DNA from: Helianthus annuus
Taxonomy: Eukaryota; Streptophyta; Magnoliopsida; Asterales; Asteraceae
Reading direction: 5' to 3'
DNA length: 64,000 nucleotides
Assembly (NCBI RefSeq): GCF_002127325.2
Contig: NC_035448.2
Coordinates: forward strand, 119,058,538-119,122,537
Below the pieces are notes generated by a model. That model was not told the origin of the DNA. It saw nothing but the letters and a program-made list of their open reading frames with translations, and ran no database searches. The position numbers and the translations under genes are program-made. Position 1 is the first letter of the stretch; every line of letters starts with the position of its first letter. Positions 1 to 10,018 of this stretch are shown in pieces.

Positions 1-551
1 CTAGAACTCATACATAATACTTATTTACTCTATACTTGTCACTAACTTCGTACGAGCCTCCCATAACATGTATAACGCTATAGGATTAATACACCGCCCG
101 TATTCTTGAGGTCTTGTTAAGTAAACAAAACGGTCTTATCGTTGCTACGATAAAATTACGCTAGTAGGAATCTTTGGGTTGACAATTATAAGTTGCATGA
201 TAGCATTGCCATGTGGATTTGTTTAAAACTTTATACTTATGCTAGTACTCAAACTTGTATGCTCGCCAATACTTTTGTACTGACATGCACTTTAATATGT
301 ATTGCAAGAAATTATTGATGATGATGAACGAAATCTTGTAGGATTGACTAGAAACCCATTTTTAATTTTAGTACTTGTTGTATTTTAATTTCGTTGTTCA
401 AGTGTTGTATCTTTGCTTCCAAACAATGTACTTTGTTTTAGTATGAAATGAAATCTTAATTATTAAATGTTGGCACAATTAGCGTTATGAAGTCTCTTGC
501 AATCTATTTTGTCTCGCCCCGATGTTTCCGTCATCGATTTGGGGTGTGACA
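1..551 (+). mobile_element. 3' part of the 5' LTR of Gyp1 (outer Tekay-type Ty3 element)
   Basis: The last bases read GTCATCGATTTGGGGTGTGACA and are followed within a few bases by an initiator-Met primer-binding site, so this is the downstream end of a 5' LTR. The end closely resembles the LTR end of the related element Gyp2 at 4356 (CCCCGATGTTTCC...GTGACA). The start of the LTR lies outside the window. No coding potential is seen; the short minus ORF across the end is spurious. The Ty3/Tekay assignment comes from the gag and pol remnants downstream. Confidence 0.8.
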
Positions 552-554
552 GAT

Positions 555-566
555 TGGTATCAGAGC
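555..566 (+). other. Primer-binding site of Gyp1 (initiator Met tRNA)
   Basis: TGGTATCAGAGC, complementary to the 3' end of plant initiator methionine tRNA, lies 3 bp after the LTR end at 551. It would prime minus-strand DNA synthesis. Confidence 0.9.
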
Positions 567-1051
567 TATAACTATTGGAAAAATTTCCGTATAAGAGCCA
601 TAACTATTGGGAAAATTTCTGTCTTCATATGACATATTTGTATAATTCAAGTTAGGAGTGAAATCCACATCTTGATGGAAAATTTCCCATTCATACTCTA
701 GTGGACCATCACCATCGAGTCGGAATTTATTTCTTGACCTGTTCGGTGAAGTACTAACCACACTTAGGGTACGATGTTGCCAAGTTAGGGGTGAAACCCG
801 CATCTTGACAACTGCTTCTACTCCTCGATTTTCAACCCTGCCAAAGTCTCAAATTTTCGATTGACTAGGGTCTAGGAACATGTAGTAATCAGAAGGGTGA
901 ATACCGTTAACTGCTCCTTGGTGAGAGTATTCTACCTATTGGGCCAAAGCATGTTTCCCTGACTCGAAAGAACTTTCGACCACTTTAGATTAGTCTTAGT
1001 TTCTTTCCGAGACACTCCAAGTGTTACGTTGAATCTCTTTTATGTCATATC

Positions 1052-1612
1052 CATTTTAATGTGTTTTTATACTTGATACTTCATTCGTTTCAAAACCGAA
1101 GCACGAATCGCACATTACCCGCAATGTAAAACAATATTCATACTCGAGAACAAACTAAATTTACATTCCCTTTTGTCTTTATTCATGATTATACAATGTG
1201 AATACATGATATACTTTTGCAAAACTATGTGAAACTACGTGTTATGTGAATACTTTATGCCTATTCATGCAAACAAACGTTATTTTATAAACACATTATG
1301 ATCAAGTCTCATCCTTTTCCCCTATTTCGACCTTTTAATGTGTTTTTATACTTGATACTTCATTCGTTTCAAAACCGAAGCATGAATGGCACATTACCCG
1401 CAATCTAAAACAATATTAATACTCGAGAACAAACTAAATTTACATTCCCTTTTGTCTTTATTCGTGATTATACAATGTGAATACATGATATACTTTTGCA
1501 AAACTATGTGAAACTACGTGTTATGTGAAATACTTTATGCCTATTCATGCAAACAAACGTTATTTTATAAACACATTATGATCAAGTCTCATCCTTTTCC
1601 CCTATTTCAACC
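1052..1612 (+). repeat. Tandem duplication, two copies of about 280 bp
   Basis: Copy 1 is 1052-1330 and copy 2 is 1331-1612. They share CTTGATACTTCATTCG, CCGCAAT and the long run ending GATCAAGTCTCATCC, and differ by a few point changes and one inserted A. This is a local duplication within the Gyp1 leader. Confidence 0.9.
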
Positions 1613-1618
1613 TTTTAG

Positions 1619-1760
1619 ATGTCTTCCAACTGTAACTTGAACTCAAGGAAAAACTCCAAGTCCAACTCCAACGCTGATTCGATGTTCAAGAAAGAAATGA
1701 TGAAGTTCATGGCCAAGCAAATGGCCAAGGTTATCCCCGACATCATCAATAAGATCCAAG
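1619..1760 (+). pseudogene. gag: Gyp1 gag, N-terminal fragment
   Basis: The ATG at 1619 opens a frame whose product includes the segment FMAKQMAKVIPDI. This matches the Gag N-terminus of Gyp2 (LVAKQMAKVIPQI near 5620), so the start is well supported. The frame is cut after 47 codons at 1760, where Gyp2 has inserted; it resumes at 12448. The product would be the structural Gag protein of a Ty3 retrotransposon. Confidence 0.8.
1756..1760 (+). repeat. Target-site duplication, left copy (CCAAG)
   Basis: CCAAG immediately precedes the 5' LTR of Gyp2 and recurs at 12448-12452 immediately after its 3' LTR. This 5-bp duplication shows that Gyp2 inserted as an intact unit into Gyp1 gag. Confidence 0.93.
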
Positions 1761-2276
1761 TGTAACAACCCGCGTTTCTAAAGTCAACGTATAAGTCAAA
1801 GTCAAAGGAAGAAAAGATTGCTAATTGCGATCTGTCACTCCATTCTAAACTAGTAACTGTACGTTTTGACTTGTAATCGAATACTTTTATTTATTTGCTT
1901 TAGTTGTGTTATGTGGAGTAAATACTAATAATCGAGGTTTAATCACATGTTTTATCGCTTTATCGCTAATCGTATCGCAATCACATTCGCGACTTGATTG
2001 ATAAGTTCTGTATATTGTTTTACGTGTGCGTGCTATTTATGTGTTAATTGTGCTTGTTTACTTTTTGCTTATGGTGATTAATCGAAACGCAATCACAACT
2101 CTATCGCAACGCAACCTAATCGCAAACGCTAAACGCAAGTTATTTATGATGATTGTATGTTAGATACAGTAATTGTGTGACTATTATTAATCTATCGCAT
2201 CGCTTAATCGACACTCGCTTAAATGCATCGCAACGCTCAAACGCAACACGAAACGTCGAAATCCAACTCACCGGAC

Positions 2277-2340
2277 CACTTCGATCGAATGACCATTCGA
2301 CCGAATGGTCATCCGAACTGATGACTATCTGATCGAAGTG
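2277..2340 (+). promoter_or_regulatory. U3 hairpin / palindromic array upstream of the Gyp2 TATA box
   Basis: The perfect 10-bp inverted repeats CACTTCGATC (2277-2286) and GATCGAAGTG (2331-2340) enclose a second inverted repeat built on AATGACCATTCG / CGAATGGTCAT. The block ends 45 bp before TATAAATA. It is conserved in the 3' LTR at 10508-10576, where one arm has a substitution (GATCAAAGTG). A promoter or binding-site role is inferred from its position. Confidence 0.7.
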
Positions 2341-2384
2341 ACATCCGATCCAACTCATGTGCTCTCTTTCCTCTTTTGGCAACC

Positions 2385-2392
2385 TATAAATA
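2385..2392 (+). promoter_or_regulatory. TATA box of the Gyp2 5' LTR
   Basis: TATAAATA, preceded by AACC and followed by CCCC. The same context occurs in the 3' LTR at 10632-10639. It is the best candidate for the core promoter of the element. Confidence 0.75.
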
Positions 2393-3039
2393 CCCCTGTC
2401 ACATCACCAACAGTGATGTTACAGCTCTCTCTCGTTCGACCAGCGTTCCAGCCATCTTTTCTCTCGATTTCTCGTGATTATTGTAAGTTTTCAACTCAAA
2501 TCTTGTACATCTATCATCTACACACACTTCTTCATCATTTTTACCTTTGAATCTTAACTTTCAACCGTGAAATCAGCGGATTTGAGGTGTTCAAAGGTGA
2601 TGTCATCATGGAGTTCTTATGAACTTCAAGATTTGGCTTAATACCACCAAGAACAACTCAGATCTGAAGGATTTCCACATGATTAAACATTGTATTTGCA
2701 TAGATCTAAACATTTTCAAAGTTAAAAGAATTGAAAGATACTTTTCCAACTTTCTTTCAACTCTTTTACACTCAATGCATTCAAAACTAATAGAATCGGA
2801 GCTCGTTCAGGCCTTCTACTCATTTCCTAGTGAAGTGTCGGTCTGAGAATCTGGTTCCAATCAAAGGGACAACCGATTTCAGGTTGAACATGAACAACCG
2901 TCATGAACAGTTAGCTGAACGGACTGGGGTGATTCCCACTTCGATCGGATGACTTGGATTTGATGAGGATCCATTGTTTAAGACGTTGTCATACTGTCTC
3001 GAGCAAACCGCAAAACTTTCAAAACTTAACAAATTCGAA

Positions 3040-3510
3040 GTTGCAAAACGATCAGATCGTTGGATGGATTGCCATCCGATCGGATTGCCATCCGATCAGA
3101 TTGCACTTGGTCTTCAACACTTAACAATTTTCATAATTATCAAAGATCATCAGTTCTAACGGATTGCCATTCGATCGGAAGACTATCCAATCGAATGACC
3201 ATCTTGCTGTGAACTTGCTCTCAACTAAAGTGAGTCGCCAATCGGATCACTATCCGGATCAAACGACCGTTTGATCGAATGACGTTTGATCGAATGACCG
3301 TTCGATTGAACGACCTGAAGGGTAGAGATACTTCTCTGTTTTCAAAAGGCTACAACGAAAACTTCAAAGCCATCATACACAAACACATCCATCCCAAACG
3401 AATGTCAATCCGACCGAATGGCCATCCGACCGGATGACCATCCGAACGGATTAGCATCCAATCGAATGAACATCCGTTCGGGTTGCCATCCGACCGGATT
3501 ACCATTCGTC
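3040..3510 (+). repeat. Array of CGATCGGATG / CATCCGATCG motifs inside the Gyp2 5' LTR
   Basis: Many degenerate copies of a roughly 10-bp unit occur in both orientations (GATTGCCATCCGATC, GAATGACCATC, ATGGCCATCCGACC and similar), separated by unique sequence. The same unit builds the hairpin upstream of the TATA box. The array recurs in the 3' LTR at about 11220-11610. Confidence 0.75.
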
Positions 3511-4356
3511 ACTCGGTCACTTTTCACCGTTTAACGCGCCGTTCATCGCTTATGCTATCGTTAACTGTTCAGGCTAATCTCTCAGCGCTCCCTTCAATCC
3601 AAGAGAGTGTTTAGTTACTTAAACGCTATCTGTGAGTATACTCGAACCCTTTTTTCTTTACGCACTTTTGGGTGTTACATACGTTACTTATTCAAATCAC
3701 AATCGACACACAACGTAAACACCATTTATACGCTGACCGTTATTGCATGCTACGTGTTATTCGATGAATGCTTGTATGTTATGTTTACACAGTGATTGTT
3801 TCCTGACACCTTAGCAACGATAGTACTATAGTTTAGACTCAGCACCTGTCGTGGACAGGGGTTGTTAAGGGCTTTCTCACATGTCACAGTGGTGATATGT
3901 GTTACGCATTCTATACCTCGCAGTCACGTCTGTGCATATTTCATTGTCGATAACCTACTAGCTTTCACTTTGCTACGTGTTACATGCTGGTTATGCGTAA
4001 ACAATTTCGAATCCTATTATAGTATTAAACTTGTATGCTCACCTTTACACTATGTGTATTGACTGCTATTTTAACGTATGTGTCAGGTGTTTGAATGCTC
4101 AGGATGTTGTGCTCTTGCTATTTTCATGGAATCAAGATAGGATGGGTCTAGAAACAAACAATTTAAATTCTGAGTTGTCGAAACAATTTACTGTCTTTGA
4201 GATAATATGTCTGTAATGATTATTTTGCTGGATATGTTTTGGTATGGGACTTAACGTTAAATATTCGGTAACATTATTTGTTATGGATTTCTCCTGGACA
4301 ATCTGTTTTGCTCAGTGCCCCGCCCCGATGTTTCCATCATCGGTTGGGGTGTGACA

Positions 4357-5512
4357 GATTGGTATCAGAGCCTTAACTATAGGGAATTAGGCAAGACTCG
4401 ACCTAGTCCGGGTCGATGTCTTAGAAACAACCTAGTCTATAGTCTAAGTACCAACAGACCGCCTTGTGCGAACCCGTTAGGGGATTTGCACGAGCCTATT
4501 TATGTTACTCGATCGACTCGCAATCATGCTATACTATCACACTGCCTTTCCTAAGGCAGTCACACTGCACTATTTTCAAAAACGAACAAGTGAATAGACC
4601 GAGATTAGGTGTGAAAACCGCAAACTCTCGATTAAATCTCTTGTTTAACCCGCAATTTTTACTGCAAACAAGAGAATTTGCGTTGAATTATGATTGAAAT
4701 CCGTACTTCGACGCGAATTTCTCCCTCAGTCTCGTGATTCTATTATACAAATAGGAATGTATTCGCTAAGTTAGGGGTGAAACCCGAACCTTGATGACTC
4801 ATTCCGCTCCCAAATCTTGGTTTTGCAAAACTCTCACCAAAGTCTCGATGGATTCCAACGACTCGAGTTGCATGAATAACCGAAGGGATGCATGCCATGC
4901 ATCGTATGCCGGTGATAGAGCACAGTCCATTAGGCCAAAACGCGTACACTAAGTCCTTGAGAATAGTCGAAACACTATGGGTAGTCAACGTCTATGAGCC
5001 TAAGACAATCTATATTCGATTTCAAGCTCGCAATCGCTGATTTTATGTGTTTCGATTCTGAGCCCGCAACTGCTGACTCTGATATTTGTCGTTTTTATGT
5101 GGAATTTTATGTGTTTTATGTGATTTTACCTGTTTATATGTTTCGATTTTTGGTGATTTATGTGCTTTTCGCTGTTCGCTTTGATCGACACGCACTGCAT
5201 ATCTATCTCAAAACGTTAGGAAATCGCTCGGTATGCTACTCGCTAATCGAAATCGCTATTCCCAAACTCGCGGACCTTGAATGATAGGTGAATACGTGCA
5301 ATATATGTAGGTGAATACGTGCAAAATATAGTGTGTCCTCGTGTGTGGCGATGACCTACGTGCTAAGTGTCTTATGTGTTTACGTGCTTATGTGTTTTAT
5401 GTGGTTTATGTGTTACGTGCCTGTATGTTTGTTTGATTATTCGTGTTCCTGAGCTTCAGTAGTAGTGCGTGTGAGGTGAGAATCGATTATATAGTGTTTG
5501 AGTCCTATAGCG
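4357..5512 (+). mobile_element. Untranslated leader of Gyp2
   Basis: About 1.15 kb between the LTR and the gag ATG. It is gene-free, with no protein-like frame; the short ORFs at 4315-5284 show no recognisable domain. It is rich in GTGTTTTATGTG-like repeats around 5090-5420. Confidence 0.75.
4360..4371 (+). other. Primer-binding site of Gyp2 (initiator Met tRNA)
   Basis: TGGTATCAGAGC, 3 bp after the LTR end at 4356; complementary to initiator methionine tRNA. Confidence 0.92.
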
Positions 5513-6830
5513 ATGTCTATTGCAGACAATGTCGTCATTGGATCGTTTCACTCTCACTCTGCACGTCGTAATCATGAGGACAAGCGCATTGCTTCTCTGG
5601 TCGCTAAGCAGATGGCGAAAGTCATACCGCAAATTGTTAGCGAGCTGAATGAAAACGCTAGCAAGTCCTCTGAAGAGTCCTGGACTGATTCACCCCAAGC
5701 TACTTTTAGCTTCAAGAAGTTTCAAGCATGCAGACCCAAATAATTCACCGACGAAGATGGACCTACTGCCATGTTTCAATTGTTTGATTCTATCGAAGTC
5801 ACCCTGCGCTAAAGCAGCTGTCTGGAAAACCTTCGCACTGTTAACGCCACCGGCGTTTTCCATTCCAAGGCTTTGGACTGGTGGACTGCCGAAAGAAACA
5901 AGCGAGGGAATGATGCAGCTTACAGGCTAACGTGGGACGAGTTGAAGGACATCATGATGAAGGAGTTCTGCCCTCCCCATGAGCTTCAAAAGTTGGAGGA
6001 CGAGTTCTGGCACATCAAACAAGAGGGTGGCGATAATGCTGGTTTAACTGCCCGCTTTAAGCAGCTAAGCATAATCTGTCCAGGCCAAGTTACTACCCCT
6101 GAAATCACCATCAAGAAATACATCCGTGCTCTACCGGATTGCGTGGCTGATTTCGTACAAGCCGCGAAGATGACAACTATTGAGGAGACCTTCCTGCTCG
6201 TTGCCGAGATCAATGACAAGAGAGTTAAGGCTGGTTACTTTGATAAAGCCTCCAAGAATCTTCACCAAGTTACCGTTGCTCACACCACTGAAACCGCCGC
6301 CGCTCCGCAAGCTTCGAATTCCTCCCGCCGAAAGAGAAAGAACAACAACAACAGTAGCAAGAACTGTGCTGTCACAGCTGCCGCTCCACTTCAAGCTATA
6401 CCTGCTCAACCGCAGCCCCAACACAGCCAAGTAGCAGCACCAGTCACTCATGCACCGCTGGCTAAGCGTGCATACACTGGTCCTCACCCGGCTTGCCCTA
6501 CCTATATTTACCATCATCCCGTGAGGATTGCCTGCAGATACTGTGTTCACTGCAACATATACGGCCACTTTACTGCCAACTACCGTACTGGTCCACGTCA
6601 AGCTCCAGCTCTAGCTCAAGGTCAAGCTTCTGCTCAACAAGCTCTACTTACTGCTCCTCAAGGCCAACCGGCAGCTCCTGCACCCGCGATCCATGCTAGA
6701 GCTTGCTTTGCGTGTGGTGATCCCAACCACTTCGCAAACATGTGCCCCAACAGAGTAGTGAAGCAACAGCCACAACAGCAACAGCCTCAGCAACAGCAGC
6801 ATCAGCCAGCAGCCTTCGGACGTACTTTCA
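5513..6830 (+). pseudogene. gag: Gyp2 gag (nucleocapsid region), interrupted by two stop codons
   Basis: The ATG at 5513 starts a frame homologous to Gyp1 gag. The same frame runs on through the retrotransposon Gag core, with recognisable segments [21 protein letters not shown] and [11 protein letters not shown] codons at 5741-5743 and 5810-5812 cut it into pieces; both look like former CAA codons. Two zinc knuckles follow: a damaged one near 6525-6580, whose last Cys is Tyr, and an intact CX2CX4HX4C near 6705-6750 ([14 protein letters not shown]). A Gln-rich spacer ([12 protein letters not shown]) follows. Gag would form the virus-like particle. There is no break between gag and the protease, so this family made a single Gag-Pol frame. 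Confidence 0.88.
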
Positions 6831-7684
6831 ACATCAACGTCCGCCAGGCCCAAGAAAATAACAATGCGGTTAATATTACGTTCCTCGTTAATGGTATATA
6901 TGCTTCGTGGTTATTTGATACTAGAGCCGATAACTGTTTTGTGTCGTTAGAATTCAAAAAGCTCCTTAACCGTAAGCGCGCCCATCTCCCCTCGACGTTC
7001 GATGTTGAAGTTGCCACCGGAAGAACCGTCGCTATAAATTCCGTTCTACGTGATTGTACGCTTGAACTCAACAATCACGTCTTCCCTATCGATCTCATTC
7101 CGATGCAGCTTGGTAGTTTTGATGTCATACTAGGCATGGATTTTCTTCGTGAAAATCATACTGAAGTCGTTTGTTTCGATAAGATGATTCATTTCACTCT
7201 GACTAATGGTGATCATTTGTGTGTCTACGGTGAAGTCGCATCCAAGAAACTCCAACTCATGTCGTGTGTCCAGGCTAGCAAGTATCTCCGTAAGGAATAC
7301 CAATCTTTCTTGGCACACATTGTAGTAGCAGAGAAAAAGGAAGTTAAGGCAATAGATAAGGTGCCTGTGGTTCGTGATTTTCCTAACGTCTTCCCTGATG
7401 ATCTACCTGGTTTACCCCCGAGCCGTGATATTGATTTTCGTATTGACCTCATTCCTGGAGCCAACCCTGTTGCTAAATCTCCTTATCGCCTCGCTCCGTC
7501 TGAAATGCGCGAACTCTCTAGTCAACTCCAGGAATTACTTGACAAAGGCTTCATTCGCCCTAGCACCTCTCCTTGGGGCGCACCAGTCCTTTTCGTCAAA
7601 AAGAAGGATGGGTCGTTCCGAATGTGCATCGACTATAGGGAGCTGAACAAGCTGACTATCAAGAATCGTTATCCTTTGCCCTGA
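6831..7684 (+). pseudogene. pol: Gyp2 aspartic protease and N-terminal reverse transcriptase
   Basis: This continues the gag frame. The retropepsin-like active site reads FDTRAD at 6914-6931, where Ty3 proteases have D-T/S-G; Gly is changed to Arg (GGA to AGA type), so the protease is probably dead. Later protease segments (DVILGMDFL near 7110) are intact. RT follows from about 7370 with [40 protein letters not shown]. The frame stops at TGA 7682-7684, just after NRYPLP; the next codons ([10 protein letters not shown]) are RT in the same frame, so the TGA replaces a sense codon, probably CGA. Confidence 0.88.
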
Positions 7685-8784
7685 ATCGATGATTTGTTTG
7701 ATCAATTGCAAGGTGCTACGTGTTTCTCGAAGATCGACTTACGTTCAGGCTATCACCAGTTACGCATTCAAGAGGAAGATATACTGAAAACCGCTTTCCG
7801 AACCCCATACGGCCATTATGAATTCGTCGTAATGCCCTTTGGTTTAACTAACACAGCCGCGGTTTTCATGGATTTGATGAATCGCGTGTGTAAACCATTT
7901 CTTGACCGCTTCGTCATCGTGTTTGTCGATGATATCCTTATCTATTCGAAGTCGGAAACCGAACACGCGCAGCATCTACGTTTGGTTCTCGAGCTACTCC
8001 AGGAGAATCGACTCTATGCTAAGTTCTCCAAGTGTGAATTCTGGCTAGAGGAGGTTCAATTCCTCGGTCACATCGTCAATAGTCAAGGTATACACGTCGA
8101 CCCCGCAAAGATCGAAGCTGTTAAGAGTTGGTTACTCCAAAGTCACCATCCGATGTACGTTCATTCCTCGGATTGGCGGGCTATTACCGTCGATTCATCG
8201 ATGAATTTTCAAAAATCGTTGTTCCGCTTACTTCTTTGACGCATAAAGACAAGTCTTTTGTTTGGGGAACCGAACAAGAGACTACCTTTCAAACTCTCAA
8301 GCATATGCTCTGCAATGCTCCTATCATCGCTCTACCCGACGGAAACGATGACATCATTGTCTATTGTGATGCCTCAAACCTTGGTCTTGGTTGTGTTCTC
8401 ATGCAACGGGACAAGGTTATTGCCTACGCATCTCATCAGCTCAAGATCCACGAGAAGAACTATACAACCCAAGGCTTCGAGCTAGGCGCAGTTATTTTTG
8501 CGTTGAAGATTTGGCGACACTACCTTTACGGTACCAAGTGTACGGTCTTCACCGACCATAAGAGCCTTCGACACATCCTCAACCAAAAAGAACTAAATAT
8601 GCGTCAACGCCGATGGGTTGAACTTCTCAACGATTATGACTGTGATATTCGTTATCATCCTGGCAAAGCGAATGTCGTTACCGACTCCCTCAGGAGACGA
8701 AGCTATTTGCATAGCGTTCGTAAGGTTCACGCCCAGCACCATCTCAAAACTCTTATCCGTGACGCTCAGCAAGTTGTATCATGA
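7685..8784 (+). pseudogene. pol: Gyp2 reverse transcriptase core and RNase H
   Basis: The RT palm carries the catalytic FVDDILIY motif near 7921-7945, preceded by [12 protein letters not shown] and [13 protein letters not shown] one-base deletion near 8130 shifts the frame: [22 protein letters not shown] continues in another frame from 8128. RNase H follows ([38 protein letters not shown]) to 8784. Together these enzymes would copy element RNA into DNA. The end at 8784 is a deletion junction, not the natural boundary. Confidence 0.9.
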
Positions 8785-9604
8785 CCTTCATCTACGATAC
8801 TGGTGGCCTGGAATGAAGAAGGATATCACAATCAATGTTTCGAAGTGCCTGACTTGTTCGAAAGTCAAGGCCGAACAACAAAGACCCTCTGGCTTGCTTG
8901 TGCAACCCGAGATCCCGATGTGGAAATGGGAAAGCATAGCCTTGGACTTTATAACGAAACTCCCGCGTATAACTTCAGGTCACGATAGCATCTGGGTTAT
9001 CGTTGACCGTTTGACTAAATCCATTCATTTTCTGCCGATACGAGAAGACTTCAAGGTAGAAAAATTAGCCCGAATCTACACCGACGAGACCATCTGTCGA
9101 CACGGGATGCCTCGTGACATCATCTCTGACCGCGATGGTCGGTTTACCTCGCGTCTTTGGGAAACGTTTCAATCTGCTCTCGGTACTACGCTAAATCTAA
9201 GTACCGCTTTCCATCCCCAAACCGACAGTCAGACTGAAAGAACGATTCGTACTCTTGAAGACATGCTTCGCTCGTGTGTCATAGATTTTGGTGGTAATTG
9301 GGATGCGCACTTACCTTTGGTCGAATTCTCGTACAATAACAGTTATCATTCTAACATTCAAATGGCACTATTTGAGGCATTATATGGAAGAAAATGTCGA
9401 TTGCCTATTGTGTGGCATGAGATCGGAGATGCGCAAATAACCGGTCCTGAGCTACTGTAAGAAACGACTGACAAGATCCTCTAAATTCGAGATAATCTGC
9501 TAAAAGCTCGGAGTCGTCAGAAAATTTATGCCGATAGACGCCGCAAGCCCCTTGAATTTGACGTTGGCGATCACGTACTCCTAAAGGTTTTACCTTGGAA
9601 GGGT
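8785..9604 (+). pseudogene. pol: Gyp2 integrase, N-terminally deleted, with two stop codons
   Basis: From about 8771 the frame reads [15 protein letters not shown], then the two Cys of the zinc finger ([10 protein letters not shown]). The HH pair and the linker after RNase H are missing; the preceding bases encode DAQQ from the RNase H-integrase linker, so a deletion joined them, perhaps at a short AAGTTG-like homology. The catalytic core is present: [39 protein letters not shown] codons at 9458-9460 and 9482-9484 interrupt the C-terminal part; both fit CAA to TAA. The frame is shared with the chromodomain downstream. Confidence 0.88.
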
Positions 9605-10018
9605 GTGATCAGATTCGGCAAGAAAGGGAAGCTCGCGCCTCGATATGTTGGACCCTTTAAAATTCTGGAAAGGATGGGGAAGGGGGCCTACAGACTCGAA
9701 CTAACGGAGGAACTTAGCAATGTCCACCCGACTTTCCATGTTTCTAACCTCAGAAAGTGTCTGGCTGAGCAGAATTTACAAGTTCCACTCGAGGATCTAC
9801 AAGTGGACGAAACATTACACTTCGTGGAGAAGCCTGTCGAGATCATGGATCGAGAAACCAAGAAGCTCAGACGCTCATATATTCCCATTGTGAAAGTTTG
9901 CTGGGAAGGCACACGAGGCGCAGAGTTCACCTGGGAACTCGAGAAACCTAATTTCGGGACGAAATTCCCTAAAGTAGGGGAGGCTGTAACAACCTGCGTT
10001 TCTAAAGTCAACGTATAA
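9605..10018 (+). pseudogene. pol: Gyp2 integrase C-terminus with chromodomain
   Basis: The segment GKLAPRYVGPFKILERMG is the GPF/Y motif of Ty3 integrases; HPTFHVSNLRKCL follows. The last part (VEKPVEIMDRE to FTWELE, about 9832-9945) is a chromodomain, which in chromoviruses directs integration by binding modified histone H3. The reading frame runs past the polypurine tract into the 3' LTR and ends at 10018. The domain is complete but downstream of the stop codons in the integrase. Confidence 0.9.
9971..9983 (+). other. Polypurine tract of Gyp2
   Basis: AAAGTAGGGGAGG immediately precedes the 3' LTR, which starts TGTAAC at 9985. It is the usual primer for plus-strand DNA synthesis and overlaps the end of the pol frame. 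Confidence 0.8.

Larger units (their letters stand above)
552..1618 (+). mobile_element. Untranslated leader of Gyp1 with an internal tandem duplication
   Basis: This gene-free stretch lies between the primer-binding site and the gag ATG at 1619. Its second half is a direct duplication: about 280 bp at 1052-1330 is repeated at 1331-1612 with only scattered differences. Both copies begin near TTTTAATGTGTTTTTATAC and end near CCCCTATTTC. I see no ORF that resembles a protein. Confidence 0.75.
1761..4356 (+). repeat. 5' LTR of Gyp2 (2596 bp)
   Basis: It begins TGTAACAACC and ends GGTGTGACA. It contains a TATA box at 2385, a palindromic array just upstream of it and a second array at about 3040-3510. 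It is about 130 bp longer than the 3' LTR, mainly because the 3' copy lacks a segment matching 2880-2950 and has other small deletions. Short ORFs inside it have no recognisable product. Confidence 0.93.

Noticed and set aside
555..566. tRNA gene at the TGGTATCAGAGC sites
   Set aside because: Only a 12-bp match to a tRNA 3' end; no cloverleaf. These are primer-binding sites.
6131..6601. Minus-strand 156-residue ORF within Gyp2 gag
   Set aside because: Shadow of the gag frame, with no domain.
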